DNA of 64,000 nt from positions 930,001 to 994,000 of the forward strand of contig JACZZP010000018.1 of NCBI GenBank assembly GCA_015183035.1, given 5' to 3'. Origin of the DNA: Meloidogyne chitwoodi (Eukaryota; Nematoda; Chromadorea; Rhabditida; Meloidogynidae). Both the position numbers and the translations under genes were made by a program. How positions within the stretch are numbered: position 1 is the stretch's first letter; each line of letters begins with the position of its first letter. The notes below the pieces were generated by a model. That model saw only the letters and a program-made list of their open reading frames with translations, did not search any database and had not been told where the DNA came from. Below are positions 40,295 to 53,249 of the stretch, one piece after another.

Positions 40295-43200
40295 TGTATG
40301 TCAATTTAATTTTTTTCTGATTTAATTAATAAATAAATTTAAAAAATAATAAGACTCTAATGTCAAATATTAAACAATAATATAAGGACTTTTCATCACC
40401 AAAGTATCATCACCAAACTCTAACGGCCAATAAGTTTTCAAATAATACGATAAGTATAAGGATATATTTATTTATTTATTACAACAAATCTCTTTATTTA
40501 AAAGTATATAGATAGATATTATTCTTTTTCAGACAAATTGATTAACTTTAAATTTTAAAATTATTAAAAATACTAAATTTGTTTGTATTTAATTTAAAAT
40601 TAAATATACCTAACCTTTTATTTTATAAGAAATTTAAAATATTAATTAAAAATATATAACCCACGCCTGTAGAAGCGAGCTTATTTGTCTTGGTGCAATA
40701 GATTTGCTTTTTACAAAACAAGCTTACACCACTACAAGTATGGATATATATATTTTCTTTATTTATTTAAGAAAAAAGTAAAATAATTTTAATAAAAAAT
40801 AAATATAATTGAAAATAAAAGTACCCTTTTTAATAATATAATTTTTATTTTTTGATAAGAAAGTAAAAATATTTAGTAGGTCAAAATATATTAATATTAA
40901 TTTATCATCTAAAAACTTATCTTTTATTTTTTATCTTAATAAAAATAATAATAATTAATTAATATTATTTTTTAGTAAATAAAAGAAAATATTTAAAAGA
41001 GAAAATAAAAATATATTTTAAATTAATAAATTAAATTTTTAACATTTTTATTAACAAAAATATACAAATAAATTAATTAATTTATTTTTTTTTCAATTCT
41101 GAAATTATTAATTAATATATAAATAAATTTTAATTATAAATAAAAATAAATAAACTTTAAAAAATTAAAAAATAAATATTTAAAATTTATTTTTTAAATA
41201 TTTATAAGGGAAAAGGTAAAGAAAGGTGAGATGATTGGAAAGAAAAATATATTAATTAATTAAAATAATAATTATATTTTAGTAATTTGATGGGAGACCC
41301 GAAATTGATTTTTTATTTATTTTATTTTTATTTAAATAATAATAATAAATATTTAAATAATTTATTCTTTTTTTATCTCTCTAAAGAGAATGGTTAGTAA
41401 TACCTATAGTCCACCCAATAATTTTTTTGGTTAAGGAAAATTTATTTTAATTAAAAATTAATTAATTAATTGAAGAAAGGAAATTTAAAAATTGCCAAAA
41501 TTAATTATTTAATTAAATATATTTATTTATTTGATTGGGTGATATTAGTAAAGTTGGTTTTAATTGGCGAGAAAAAAAAAAAGAAAATCCAAAATATTTA
41601 TAAAAAGAGGAAGAAAATCAAGTTAAAAATGGGAAATTAAAAGTCCGCCTTGTTATTCTTCTTTTTCTTTTTTTATCTAAAAAATCCTTCAATCTTTTTT
41701 GCTTCAAAACTGCTTCAAGTATTTATTTCTTTTTCTTCTTTTAGTTAGGCACATCACAACAAATAATTTATGGCGCGAGCGGTTATAAAATAAAAAAATA
41801 TATATTTATATATAAGAATTTGGACAAAATTTTAGAGAAGAGAAATATTTTTATATATTTTAAAGAGAGGGGCGTGCTGTGAAAAAAAAGAAAAAGTTTT
41901 TATAAAATAAATATAATTATATTAAAAACGATTTATTATACATATATTAGCCTCTTTATATAGAAAAGTAAAATAAATATATTGATGAACTGATAAATAA
42001 ATATATGGGAAAATAATTTTAATATTTTTTTATTTCGCCGCATCTCCCAGTTCAGTGCCAAAATTGAGTGTCCGATTAATAAATTAAATTAGAGAATATT
42101 TAATATAACTAAAAAAGTAATTATTATTTGACACTAAAATTTTGGCACCAAAGTGGAGGGGAAGTTTGCAAAGAAATATAAAATTTTAAATTAATTAAGG
42201 ATTTGTTGCATTTTTTTCTTTCCAAATTTTTTATACAATTTTAACATCATTTATTGTTAAAAAGACCATAATAAATTAATTTTTTTTATTTTTTAAATAT
42301 TTCTAAAAAATTCTTTTCTTTTCCTTTATTTATTTATTTCTTCTTATTCGCCAATTGGCCAAATATTTTATTTTATTTTAAACATTAATTTATCTAAACA
42401 GTTGTTTTATTTTAAATAAAAATATATTTATTTATATAAAACAATTCTCTTTTTATTTTTTATTATTTATTTACATTATATTACTACTATATATTTATTT
42501 ATATAAAATAAATATTTAAATTTAATTATTTTATTTTTATTTTCTGTAAAAAATAAATAAATTTTAATTAATTAAATAAATAAATAAATAATTTAAATTA
42601 ATTTAATTGTTTTATTTTTAATAAAAAAATTAAAAATAAATTGTCTAATATTATTAAATAAATTCAAAATAAATAAAAATAAATATTAATTTTATTAAAA
42701 TATTTAAAAATAAAAATATTACAATTTCTTTTATTTTTACCTTCTGTTTTGGTAAAAATATTTTCTTTTTAAAGATTAAAATAAAATATATTTATTTATT
42801 TTTACTTTAAAGCAAACAAAATGAGAAGAAAAAAATATTAAAAAAAAAAAAAGATTAAAATAAAATAAAATTATTTTGGCATTTTTTATTATTTTTTTAA
42901 TAAAAAGTTGTTAATTAATTAATTAATATATAATTAATTAATTATTATTTTAAATATTATTATTTAATTAAAACACAAAAATTAAGGCTCCTTTTAAATA
43001 ATTGGGAGAGTTCTGAAACTGTTATATTTTGCTGGGTACTTTTGAGTGCTCATATCGGACAAATATAGACTTTGTGATCCGGGGGATCCTTACCGCCGAA
43101 ACAGCTCCCGCTCAGAATCTATATAATGAATATATTCATTTATTTAAAATATCCCTATATAATATTTTTATAAAAATAAATAAATAATAATAAATTAAAA

Positions 43201-44786
43201 GTATTTGCTATTATACACAATATGGACAGAAAATGACAAATTACTTTTAAAAATAAATTTAAAAAATGGCCTTGCTAAATAAATAAAAGAAAAGAGAAAC
43301 ACAACGGATTTGCATAAAAAAGAAAAGAAATAAAGAAAGATCAAATCGAGAAAATAATAAATGTATTTATTTATTTATCTTATTTAAATTTAAAAAAAAA
43401 AAAGAAAATAAAAATTAATTATTTTATTTTAAATATAAATAATTAATATTATTTACTATTTCTCTTAATTTTTAAATTTAATTCAATTTTTTAATTTTAG
43501 TTAGCAGTAAAAAACAAATTTAAATTTTATAAAATAAATATTTATTTATTTTTAATAAAAAATCTCTTTTTTAATAGTTAACGATTTTTAAATAAAATTA
43601 AAAAAAAAAAGATTAATTAATTATAATTATATTTTAATTAATAAAATACCTAAATTAAAAAAAAAGAATTTTAAATTAAATTATTAATTTTTATTTATTT
43701 AATCAATTTATTTAATTTAAAATAATTAAAAAGCGTGTAAATATTCTCTTCTCTCTTTCAACTAATTTTACAGTAATAAATAAATACTCTTTTTATTTCT
43801 TTTTCTTACGCTGTCAGAATTTTTATTTTTATTTAATTTTTCAGTCAGTCACACATTTAAAGTAAATATTATTATTATATTTTTTAGTCTTTTCTATTCA
43901 TCAAAAAAAAATATCATGCCCGCCCAGTCAGCCAATTGGAGATTTTTATTTAAAAATAAATAAATAAAAAAGTTTAGTCAAGGACAACTTTTTTGAATGA
44001 AAATATTTAAAAAATAAAAAGAAGATATAATTCTCGTGAGAATAAAAATAAAAAGTGAGAAAAGAAAAATAAAAAAGTTAAAGAAAAGACACAAGTGAAG
44101 TCAATCAGAAAAAGTCAGAAACTGTCTATTTGATTTATGGCCAACAAAAGAAGGAATTTATAAATAAATATATTTTCTTTTTCTCTCTTCTCAAGAACGT
44201 TAGACAGTCGTCGCATGAGAGAGACAAAATGTTTTAAAGGTATTTTTTGAAGAGGTCGTTTTGGTACTGGCAGATATAAATATTAATTTTAAAATAATTT
44301 AATTATATAAAATAATAATATTTATTTTAAAATTAAAATATTATTATTTAAATAAACACAAAATACTATCTAATTATATTTATATTAAAAAATATTTTTA
44401 TCTTTTTTAGCGTCAAAACGTCTCTTCAATTTTTAATCATTTTATTTATTTATTTTAAACAAAACCACCCGCTCCGCCCATCACTCATCTTTACTTTTTT
44501 CTTTTTTTTTTAACCCTTCTTTTACTATCAGGCCATTCATTTTCTTCTTCTTTTATTTAATATTTCTATAATATTTACTTACTTCAAAATTTTTTTCTTT
44601 TTAATCTTTTTATAATTGCCGACTTTTTTTTAAAAAAGATAAATTTTTAAGTTTTCTAAATTCTTAAATTTTTCTTAACGCCTGTTTTTTTTAAATTAAT
44701 TATTTTTAAATTAATTCTGATAAATTTGTTGCCTTTTTAATTAACAAATATATTTTCAGTTTTTTTAAAATTAATTTAAAATAATA
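40295..44786. other. 4.5 kb AT-rich region upstream of the Hox1 gene
   Basis: No gene seen. It holds a short inverted-repeat element at about 42046-42160 (CAGTGCCAAAATTGAGTGTC and an inverted copy around GACACTAAAATTTTGGCAC). It also holds a solo repeat at about 42985-43110 (GCTGGGTACTTTTG, CCGCCGAAACAGC) whose inverted relative lies at 53460-53580. Long runs of TTAATTAA fill the rest. The non-repeat parts are the likely regulatory DNA of the Hox1 gene. Confidence 0.5.
44131..44143 (+). promoter_or_regulatory. Candidate Hox/PBC composite site upstream of Hox1
   Basis: TGATTTATGG fits the TGATNNAT(G/T)(G/A) consensus bound by Hox with PBX/CEH-20 cofactors, about 650 bp before the start codon. 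labial-class genes are known to autoregulate through such sites. GATTTATGGCCA also occurs at 63607-63618 upstream of the second Hox gene. Inference only. Confidence 0.3.
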
Positions 44787-46394
44787 ATGAGTTGTTCGGC
44801 AGATTCTTCTTTTAATTATTTACCTTCTAATAATAATAATAATATAATACAATCACAATTAGATAATTTAAATTATTATCAAAATATTCAGCAACACCAT
44901 TCACAACAAACATTTCAACAAATTGGAAATAATGGGAGAATTATTAAACAGGTTTTTTTAAATTAAAATAAATAAATAAATTAATTTTTTAGCCTTCTTC
45001 TACACAATCACAACATAATCAATTTATACAACAATCTAATAATAATAATTATTTATCTAATAATAATTTAATTTCAATTTGTCCTAATATTGATCAACAA
45101 CAAAATGACCATCTTTTTTCTTCAGATCAACAACAACAAACAATTAATAATAATAATAATTGGATATTAAATTCTTCTTCTTCTTCTTGTAATAATGATG
45201 GATTTAATTTAATTGATTTTTATGGAAATAATAATAATAATATAATTTTAAATAATTTAAAAGAAGAAGAAACATTAAATAGATCTTCTAATTATTCAAC
45301 AATAATATCTAATAATAATAATTTAACATTTAATTCACCAATAATAATTACAAAACAAACTAAAAAAAGAGGCCCAAGTAATTAAATATTTTTAATTTTA
45401 TTTAATTAATACCCTTAGGGGAACAAAAAGGTAATAATACCTACAAAAGATTTTTGTAATAAAAATCATTTTTTATACCATCGTCTCATTGAATTTTTTT
45501 TGAGAATATAATTTATATAATTAATTATTTTTAAATTAAAAAAGGAGGAAAAAGAAATCAACAACAAAAAAATCAAAATAATAATTTAATAAAATCAGCA
45601 AATTTAAATGAATCAACAAAACCTTTAGAACAATATAAATGGATGCAAATAAAAAGAAATACAAATAATAATAATTTAAAATCTTTAATAACAAATAATA
45701 CCTCAACATCATTTGGAAATTTGACAGGTTAAATTAATTAAATATTTTTATTTTTTTGGGTCATCTTTGACACCTTTTTTAAGGAAAAGGGCCATAAATA
45801 AATCAAAAAATATTTTTATTTTTTAGCATTAAATAGTCAATATTCTTCTAAAGAATTAATTAATAATAATAATTCTTTAAATAATTCTAATAAATTAATT
45901 TCATCTTTATCTTCTCCTTTGGAATCACAAGAAAATGTAACTAATAGAACTAATTTTACTTATCATCAATTAACTGAATTAGAAAAAGAATTTCATACAA
46001 ATAAGTTAATATTTTAAATTAATTAAATTATTATTTAAATTTATTTAAGATATTTACAAAAAAATAGAAGAGCAGAAATTGCTTTAATGTTACAATTACA
46101 TGAATCTCAAATTAAAATTTGGTTTCAAAATAGAAGAATGAAGGTTTTTTATTTTAATTTATTTTATTTATTTTAATTTAATTAATTTAAAAGTTAAAAA
46201 AACAACAAAAAGAAACTGCTTTTTTACGTGCATCTTCAACAAATTTTAATAATAATTTAAAAACAACACAACAATTAAATAATAATAATAATAAATTAAA
46301 AAATAATAATAATAATATAGGATTATCATATTCTTCTTCATTAAATGGTTCTTCTTGTTCTTCTTCATCTTCTCCTTCACCAAAAAGGCATTAA
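44787..46394 (+). CDS. ceh-13: Hox1/labial-class homeobox gene (ceh-13 type)
   Basis: Anterior Hox transcription factor. Residues before the homeodomain are Asn/Gln/Ser-rich with long Asn runs. The labial-type hexapeptide lies in [10 protein letters not shown] (exon at about 45544-45728). The homeodomain starts [20 protein letters not shown], is interrupted by an intron, resumes [20 protein letters not shown] and ends [12 protein letters not shown] before another intron, then [26 protein letters not shown] is the labial/Hox1 signature. The tail is Asn/Ser-rich, ending SPSPKRH at 46394. Six exons, all phases checked at the homeodomain. In C. elegans ceh-13 neighbours lin-39; here another Hox gene lies 12 kb further on in opposite orientation. 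Confidence 0.9.
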
Positions 46395-46584
46395 ATAATT
46401 TTTTAATATTATTTTTTATTTTATATGTATGTTGTACATAATATATCTAATTTTACTGTAAAAATAAGATTTACACTTTAACATTTAAATAAATAGGAGG
46501 AAAAGAGTTTTTTTTGAAGATAATAGAAGAAATTTAAATATTTAAAGAGAGATAAATAAATAAAACTTAAGTTTAATTAAATGT

Positions 46585-46659
46585 TTATATGTAGCTAAGT
46601 TGGTTAACTCATTGGATTCCCTTTGTAGGTCAGTAATGGGTTCGAGTCTTACTTATAGC
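46585..46659 (+). other. tRNA-like sequence with pol III A and B boxes (pseudo-tRNA or SINE head)
   Basis: TAGCTAAGTTGG (46592-46603) fits the A-box consensus TRGCNNAGYNGG at all positions. GGTTCGAGTCT (46639-46649) fits the B box at 10 of 11, at roughly normal tRNA spacing. Acceptor, anticodon and T stems pair poorly, so no anticodon is assigned. Best seen as a decayed tRNA or tRNA-derived element 190 bp past the Hox1 stop. Confidence 0.5.
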
Positions 46660-48177
46660 TAATTTTTTATTTTTTAATATAACTTTTTACAGTAATTTAG
46701 TTTTGACCATAATAAATTTAAAAAAAATATAATATACCTCTCTGGACTGTAATACAATTAATATATATTTTAAATAATATTATTTATATATTTTGTCAAT
46801 TATTATTATTTAATTTTTGTATTTTTATTTTCAACTCTTTTTCATTTTTTTGTTTCAAATTTTCTTGTCAAATAAAAATTTTTTTGTAAAAATATAGTTT
46901 TAATTTTAGACTTAAAATTACCAAAATAAATTAAAAGAAATTAATAAAGGGAAATATATTAATTAATTAATTAATTAAATTATTTAGGTACTTTTTAAAT
47001 AATTATTTTTGACATAATTAGAGTCTTTTTAAATTAAATAAATTTTAATTAATAAAAATATTTTGTATTATTATTATTTTTAAAAAATCGGTCATTCATT
47101 TACAGTATTTTTAATTAATTAATTATTTATATATTCACTATTTATTTATTAATATAATTTTCTCTCTTTTCTCTAAAATACCATTTCTCTCTATCGGCAT
47201 AACTTTTCTATTTTATAATTATTTTATTTATTTATTTATTCGCTCAGCCCACCCAAATAAATAAATTATAACTAGATTATTTTTTATTTTTTTCTTCCTT
47301 ATTTTTTTTTAAACCATCACCACAGTCAGTCACACACAAAACTTTTTACTAATAAAATGAGAATTCTTCTTTTCTAAAAAGAAAAACGGCGGTTAAAGTT
47401 TTTGGAGAGAAAGAAAAAAGGATGTGGTAAAAGGACAAAAAATGATGGATTACCTGGTGGTGAAAGTAACGACTAAAAAAATTTAGAAGAAAATAAAAAT
47501 AAAATAATATATTTTAATAATATTAAAAATAATAAAGGGGTTAATTTAACCTTAAAAATTATTAAAAAAAGTTAAGGTAAATTATTTAAAAATTAAAATT
47601 TTTGGATGTTAAAATAAAATAAAAAATAAATATTTAAATTTATATAAATATTTTTAATAATAATAATTTATTTTTGAATATATTACAGTCTTCTCTCTTC
47701 TCTCTCTCTTTATATTTAATTAATCTCCTCTTATATATCTTTTCCCAATTATTTATATTATACAAAAATTATTTTCCCATTCCCGATATATTATTCTTAT
47801 CTAAACTTTTCTTTCAAATTATTATTTAATTAATTATATTAAAAAATAGCAAAACATGTTTTTGTTGTTTTATTTTTCCCTCTCTAAATGGATATTTTAT
47901 TATTTTATATAATGAGTCTAAAATATTCTCATTTTCTTTTCAATCATTTCCTTTTATTTAAATAAAGCTTATCTTTTAAGCTAATCGCTAAATAAACCAA
48001 AAAATAATAGTTTTGTTTTTACTATTCCTTTTATTATTTATTTATACCATTAACCCCTAGGGCTTTTTTGGGAGATCAATTGCTTTGAAATGTTAGGGTT
48101 GTTTGGGCGCATGATGTGATATAGTGGTGAATTTGTTATTTACGAACATTAACTAGCTAATAAATAAATAAAAATTA
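46660..48177. other. AT-rich intergenic region
   Basis: No gene seen on either strand; simple TTAATTAA and TTTATTTATT sequence. Confidence 0.45.
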
Positions 48178-48702
48178 GGTACTTGTACTCTTATTCTGCC
48201 CACCCCCCTTCCTTATTCAATGCCGCGACTTTTTTTTACTGCGCCGAAAAAATACTCTAGACTGGCTTGATTGATATTGCAAAACTGATGTTTAATAACA
48301 GTTATGAAAAGATCAAGTTTGCTGTAAACACGTCAAACTTGGATCTATTGGGAGTGTGTTTTATTATTTACTTGGATCTATTCATTGAACTTTACTCTAA
48401 TGTGTGGAAGGTATTTTGTCAATGGTGTTTTGTCGATCAATAGAAATCTTACATTATAGTAAATTTTAATGAATATATCCAAGTTTGTGCCAAGACCAAC
48501 CAGCCATGGGCCAAAAATGAAGAAATAATAAAACACACTCCCAATAGAAATTGAAACGTAAACATAAATTCAAACGTAACACGCCTTTACGCACCAAGTT
48601 TTCTTGGGGCAATATCAATCAAGTCATCTAAACTATTTTTTCGGTCCGTAAAAAAGTCGCTGCATTGAATAAGGAAGAGGACGGAATAAGGGTACAAGTA
48701 CC
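48178..48702. mobile_element. 525 bp GGTAC-ended element, near 8 bp TSD
   Basis: Inverted ends of about 95 bp, left GGTACTTGTACTCTTATTCT and right the complement with few changes (GGTACTTGTACCCTTATTCC when read inward). Flanks AAAAATTA and AAAAATAA agree at 7 of 8 bases. The interior carries ACTTGGATCTATTGGGAGTG and, inverted, CAAGACCAACCAGCCATGGG, the same inner module as in the SMC2-intron element. Non-coding. Confidence 0.82.
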
Positions 48703-49706
48703 AAAAATAAAAAAATTAAATAAATAAATATTTAGCGCCGAAATGGCATTATCTATTGCTTGAAAGGATTAATTTATTTGCCCAATAATCGCCTTTTGTT
48801 TTTCTTTTTTATTTTCTCTTTTGTTGACGGCAACTTTAGAAATTATAAAAATAAAAGAAATGACTATCCTTTTATATTGTTGTTTAGCCAGCGGCTAATT
48901 TAAATAAAATATTGCCGTTAATATTTTCTTTTTATTTAATAAAATTAAATTGCGCAATAAGACCATATGGGGAAAAGATTGAATGTTTTTTTTTATTTTT
49001 TATTAAAGGAGTGGAACAGAAATAGCTGAAAATGATTTAAAATAATAATTGGGAATTTTAATAGACAAATAATAATATTTGAATGTTTTTAAGATTTAAA
49101 AAAATCAAAAAAATACGGTAAGGAAAGACAAAACTAAAAGAACAAAAATGGAAAAACTTTAAAAGAAAATTCTTAGTGTTTTGAGATGATCGATTTTATC
49201 AATCTTTAAATTAAATTATTTTATTTTTAATATATTTATTAAATTTAAATGTTTAAATGTTATGGTTTAAATATAATTGAGAATTTTGGATTAATTTTTT
49301 ATATTTTGGTTTTTATAATTTAATTAAATATTTAATTAAATAATCTCATCATAATTATTTAAAATTTTTAAACTTTTTTTATTTCTTGTCATTCTTCTGT
49401 GATCGACCTTGTCCATCGTTCAGAGGTGTAATACGGAAAGATAAAGCAATACAAAGGCGGTGTTTTTCTTAAAAATATCGGTCAACATAAATATCTTCTT
49501 TTTTAGTTTGATGGACATTTTTTCTTTTTCATTGCCGCTCAATCCCGAAGGGATAAATTGAGGTTATAATTGGTGATGAGAAGAATATTTGGCCGGTCAG
49601 CAGTATTTTAGGGGTAAAATTATATAAGAGAAATTTTTAAAAAATTAAGAAGGAAGAAACATTTGAAGATAAAATTTTTATAAATTTATTAAAACTAGTG
49701 GAAGCG
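48703..49706. other. AT-rich intergenic region
   Basis: Nothing recognised beyond simple AT-rich sequence. Confidence 0.4.
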
Positions 49707-49848
49707 TGCACTACTCAGTAGTGCAGTACATGGGATGTAAGAATAGCATAATGTATTGAAAAATTTGGAAAGTTAAAAAAATTTAGTGTAAAAAAATATT
49801 TATGGGTTTTGAAAAGCCCTAACGGGCTTTGGGGCGCGCTTCGCGCGC
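49707..49848. repeat. Three strong hairpins in 140 bp
   Basis: 49707-49725: TGCACTAC TCA GTAGTGCA (8 bp stem, 3 nt loop). 49813-49830: AAAGCCC TAAC GGGCTTT (7 bp stem). 49834-49848: GCGCGC TTC GCGCGC (6 bp stem, TTC loop). CTAG follows two bases later. The last two stand out in otherwise AT-rich DNA. Confidence 0.8.
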
Positions 49849-49984
49849 TGCTAGAATGTTTGAATGCTTTTTTAAATGTGATGTGGTCCAAATGTATGTT
49901 ACACTTCAGCTTTCGGCACTCGCACCTTCATAAAAGTCGATTTTTCATTATCCCCACGAAATCACGACTTTTTTAAATTTATTT

Positions 49985-50310
49985 GGCCATTTCAGTGCCA
50001 CACTCAATATTGGCACCAAAATGACCATGCCCATTGAATTCCCCATACTCGATTACATATTATTCCCTTAAATCCCGTATTATTTTTAAATATTTTTTAT
50101 TAGGCTGTTTCATTGCGACACTCAACTCTGGCACCATAATAACATGTCCCAAAAAATTCCCGATAGTCGATAACTATTATCCCCAATAAATCTCACATTA
50201 TGTTTGAATAAATATTTAATAGGTCGTTTCAATGCCAACTCAATTTGGGCACCAAAATGACCATGTCCATTGAATTCTCCATACTCGATTACCCATTGTC
50301 CCAATGTTAG
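49985..50310. repeat. Three tandem copies of a ~119 bp repeat
   Basis: Units start near 49985, 50104 and 50223. Each has GTTTCA-TGCC, ACTCAA, GGCACCA and CATACTCGATTAC-like parts. Related single pieces occur at 42046-42160 and 53140-53200. They lead straight into the minisatellite. Confidence 0.75.
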
Positions 50311-50322
50311 ATCATTCTTATG

Positions 50323-50990
50323 GCAAACTCGGGCCTTCGACCCACAGTTACAAAATTGCAGATGGATGTCACTCCTCGGGCCTTCGGTTCCTCATTGAAG
50401 ATGGGTGACACACCTCGGGCCTTCGGCCCTCGGTTCCTCATTGCAGATGGGTGTCTCTCCTCGGGCCTTCGGCCCTCGTTTCTTCATTGCAGATGGGTGT
50501 CTCACTTCGGGCCTTCGGCCCTCGGTTCCATCATTGCAGATGGATGTCTCTCCTCGGGCCTCGATTCTTCTTTGCAGATGGATGTCACTCCTCGGGCCTT
50601 CGGCCCTTGGTTCCATCATTGCAGATGGGTGTCTCTCCTCGGGCCTTCGGCCCTCGTTTTTCATTGCAGATGGGTCTCTCCTCGGGCCTTCGGCCCTCGG
50701 TTCTTCAATGAAGATGGATGTCACTCCTCGGACCTTCGGCCCTCGGTTCCATCATTGCAGATGGATGTCACACCTCGGCCTTCGGCCCTCGGTCCATCAT
50801 TGCAGATGGGTGTCTCTCCTCGGGCCTTCGGCCCTCGTTTCTTCATTGCAGATGGGTGTCTCACTTCGGGCCTTCGGCCCTCGGTTCCATCATTGCAGAT
50901 GGATGTCTTTCCTCGGGCCTTCGGGCCTCGATTCTTCTTTGCAGATGGGTCTCTCTTCGATTAATTATTGCAGATAGATGCCAAAATTGA
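50323..50990. repeat. Minisatellite array A (about 14 units of 43-48 bp)
   Basis: Unit: CTCGGGCCTTCGGCCCTCGG followed by TTCCATCATTGCAGATGGGTGTCTC. Each full unit contains GGGCC TTC GGCCC, a 5 bp stem with a three-base loop. Unit length varies, so reading frames run through on both strands and encode shifting versions of the same peptides (RAFGPRF, SLQMGVS). These are not genes. Confidence 0.93.
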
Positions 50991-51697
50991 GCCTTCAGCC
51001 CTCTGTATCCTCAATTTCAGATGTGTTTTCCCTAATAATCCCGATAGTTTAAATTTTGAACCTCTGCAACTTGGTCAAAATTTACCCTAAAATTTTACAA
51101 AAAATATTTTTAGACTCAGCTTTATGAGGGCTTTCAAATGATATACCATTTGCCCATATTACATTAATTTTGATGTTTGCCATTTTCAACTCAAATTTTT
51201 TGATGGAATTTTATATAAAAAATTAAAAAAAATCATAACTATTTCAAAAGTAACCTTTTTTGAAAATTTTAAAATTTTATTAGGTGTTAAAAATTATGCT
51301 CTATTTTATAAAAATATCTTCAGTCAAATCCCATGGCAAAAATCTCATAATTTTTTCACAAAACAGAAAAATTTCGAATTTTCACAAATTCGACCCTAAC
51401 TAACCCTAACCTTAAAATTTTTAAATTTTTCTTCACTCAAAAAATAACTAATTTTTTACCTCATTTAATAAACCTTGTTTCATTTCAATCCGACCAAAAC
51501 TCGTAAAGTTGAGGTCGATTGAAGTTTTTTTGAAATATGCCAATAGGAGTACCCCTTTGGATAAATTTTTGAAAAAATTTTTTTCTTAAAAAATGACTTT
51601 TAAGGGGTAACAACACCTCCCGAACTCAAATCCATTCACAGAAAAATTTTAAAAAATTTCCCCGCAAAGTTAGAGTCAAAAAACCCTTTTAGTCGCT
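50991..51697. repeat. Spacer copy 1 of duplicated ~1.37 kb unit
   Basis: Non-coding AT-rich spacer, starting with CCTCAATTTCAGATGTGTTT. It matches 52346-53040 closely throughout (ATATACCATTTGCCCATATT against ATATATCATTTGACCATATT, for example). It includes the short motif CCCTAACTAACCCTAACC. Confidence 0.88.
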
Positions 51698-52345
51698 CTC
51701 GGGCCTTCGGCCCTCGTTTCTTCATTACAGATGTCATCTCAGGCCTTCGGCCCTTGGTTCATTATTTCAGATGGATGTCACATTCGGGCCTTCGGCCCTC
51801 GTTTCATCATTTCAGATGGATGCCAAACCTTGGGCCTTCGGCCCTCGGTTCTTTATTTCAGATGGATGTCACACTCGGGCCTTCGGCCCTCATTCTTCAT
51901 TTCTGATGGATGCCAAACCTCATGCTTTCGGCCCTCGTTTCTTCATTGCAGATGGATATTTCACCTCGGGCCTTCGGCCCTCAGTTCTTTAATACTGATT
52001 GATCACACTCGGGCCTTCGGCCCTCGTTTTTTCATTACAGATGGATGTCATACCTCTGGCCTTCGGCCCTCGTTTCTTCATTGCAGATGGGTGTCTCACC
52101 TTGGCCCTCGGTTCCATCATTGCAGAAGGGTGTCTCACCTTGGCCCTCAGTTCCATCATTGCAGATGGGTGTCTCACCTTGGCCCTCGGTTCCATCATTG
52201 CAGAAGGGTGTCTCACCTCGGGCCTTCGGCCCTCGTTCTTCATTGCAAATGGATGTCACTCCTCGGGCCTTCGGCCCTTGGTTCATCATCGCAGATGGGT
52301 CTCTCATCGGGCCGTCGGCCCTCGGTTAAAAAATTGGGCCTTCGG
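51698..52345. repeat. Minisatellite array B (about 16 units)
   Basis: Same GGGCCTTCGGCCC-containing unit as array A, with more variants, including a sub-run where the hairpin is shortened to CACCTTGGCCCTCGG (52100-52200). Together with spacer copies it forms array-spacer-array-spacer. Confidence 0.92.
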
Positions 52346-53040
52346 TCTTCTGTATCCTCAATTTCAGATGTGTTTTCCATAATAATCTCCATAGTTTAAT
52401 TTCGATCTATTGTAACTTGGTCAAAACTGGCCCAAAAATTTAAATAAAAATATTTTTAGACTCAGCGTTATGAGGGCCTTCAAATGATATATCATTTGAC
52501 CATATTACATTAATTTTGATGTTTGCCATTTTCAACTCAAAATTTTTGATGGAATTTTATACCAAAAATTTAAAAAAATCATAACTATTTCAAAAGTTAC
52601 CTTTTTTGAAAATTTTAAAATTTTATTAGGTGTTAAAAATTATGCTTGATTTTATAAAAATACATTGAGTCCAATCCCATGAAAAAAATCTCAAAATTTT
52701 TTCAAAAAACAGAAAAATTTCGAATTTTCACAAATTCGACCCTAACTACCCCTAACCCTAAAATTTTTCAAATTTTTCTTCACTCAAAAAATAACTAATT
52801 TTTAGTTTTATTTATTAAACTTTATTTCATTTCAATCCGACCAAAATTGATAAAGTTAAGGTCATTTGAAAATTTTCGAAAATATTTCAATTGGGGTACC
52901 CCTTGGAAAAATTTTGAAAAATTTTTTTTTGTAAAAAACATCTCAAATGATGTAACAATAGCCCTTGAATTCAAATCCGTTCCAAGAAAAATTTTAAAAA
53001 ATTTCTCCGCAAAGTTAGAGTCAAAAAACCCTTTTAGTCG
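52346..53040. repeat. Spacer copy 2
   Basis: Second copy of the spacer. It ends with GCAAAGTTAGAGTCAAAAAA CCCTTTTAGTCGC, the same bases that precede array B in copy 1. This marks the duplication boundary. Confidence 0.88.
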
Positions 53041-53249
53041 CGAAATCTTTAAAGACTCTAACTCCCTCAGACTCAAATGTACCCCCAACATGTCATATAT
53101 ATTCTTGAGTCTCATTAAACCCTCCATCACATGGCATATTTTGCACTCAACATTTTGGCACTGAAATGTCCCAACACCCAGTTCATTGCCACGTTTGAGT
53201 GTCACCTCACTTCCAAATCTGTAGAATCCTTCTAAATCGAATGATACAC

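Noticed and set aside
49813..49848. Bacterial-type terminators or bacterial insert
   Set aside because: The hairpins lack a proper U-tract and no bacterial-type gene is near; they are better explained as repeat structure.
51380..51412. CCCTAAC as an internal telomere repeat
   Set aside because: Only two or three imperfect units, present in both spacer copies; too short to call telomeric.
50323..52345. Possible CRISPR array
   Set aside because: Repeats of variable length lie head to tail without unique spacers, in a nuclear genome with spliced genes; it is a minisatellite.
50320..52399. Long reading frames of 190-222 residues on both strands
   Set aside because: They are frames through the minisatellite; the same peptides recur in all frames and unit length shifts the frame. 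Not genes.
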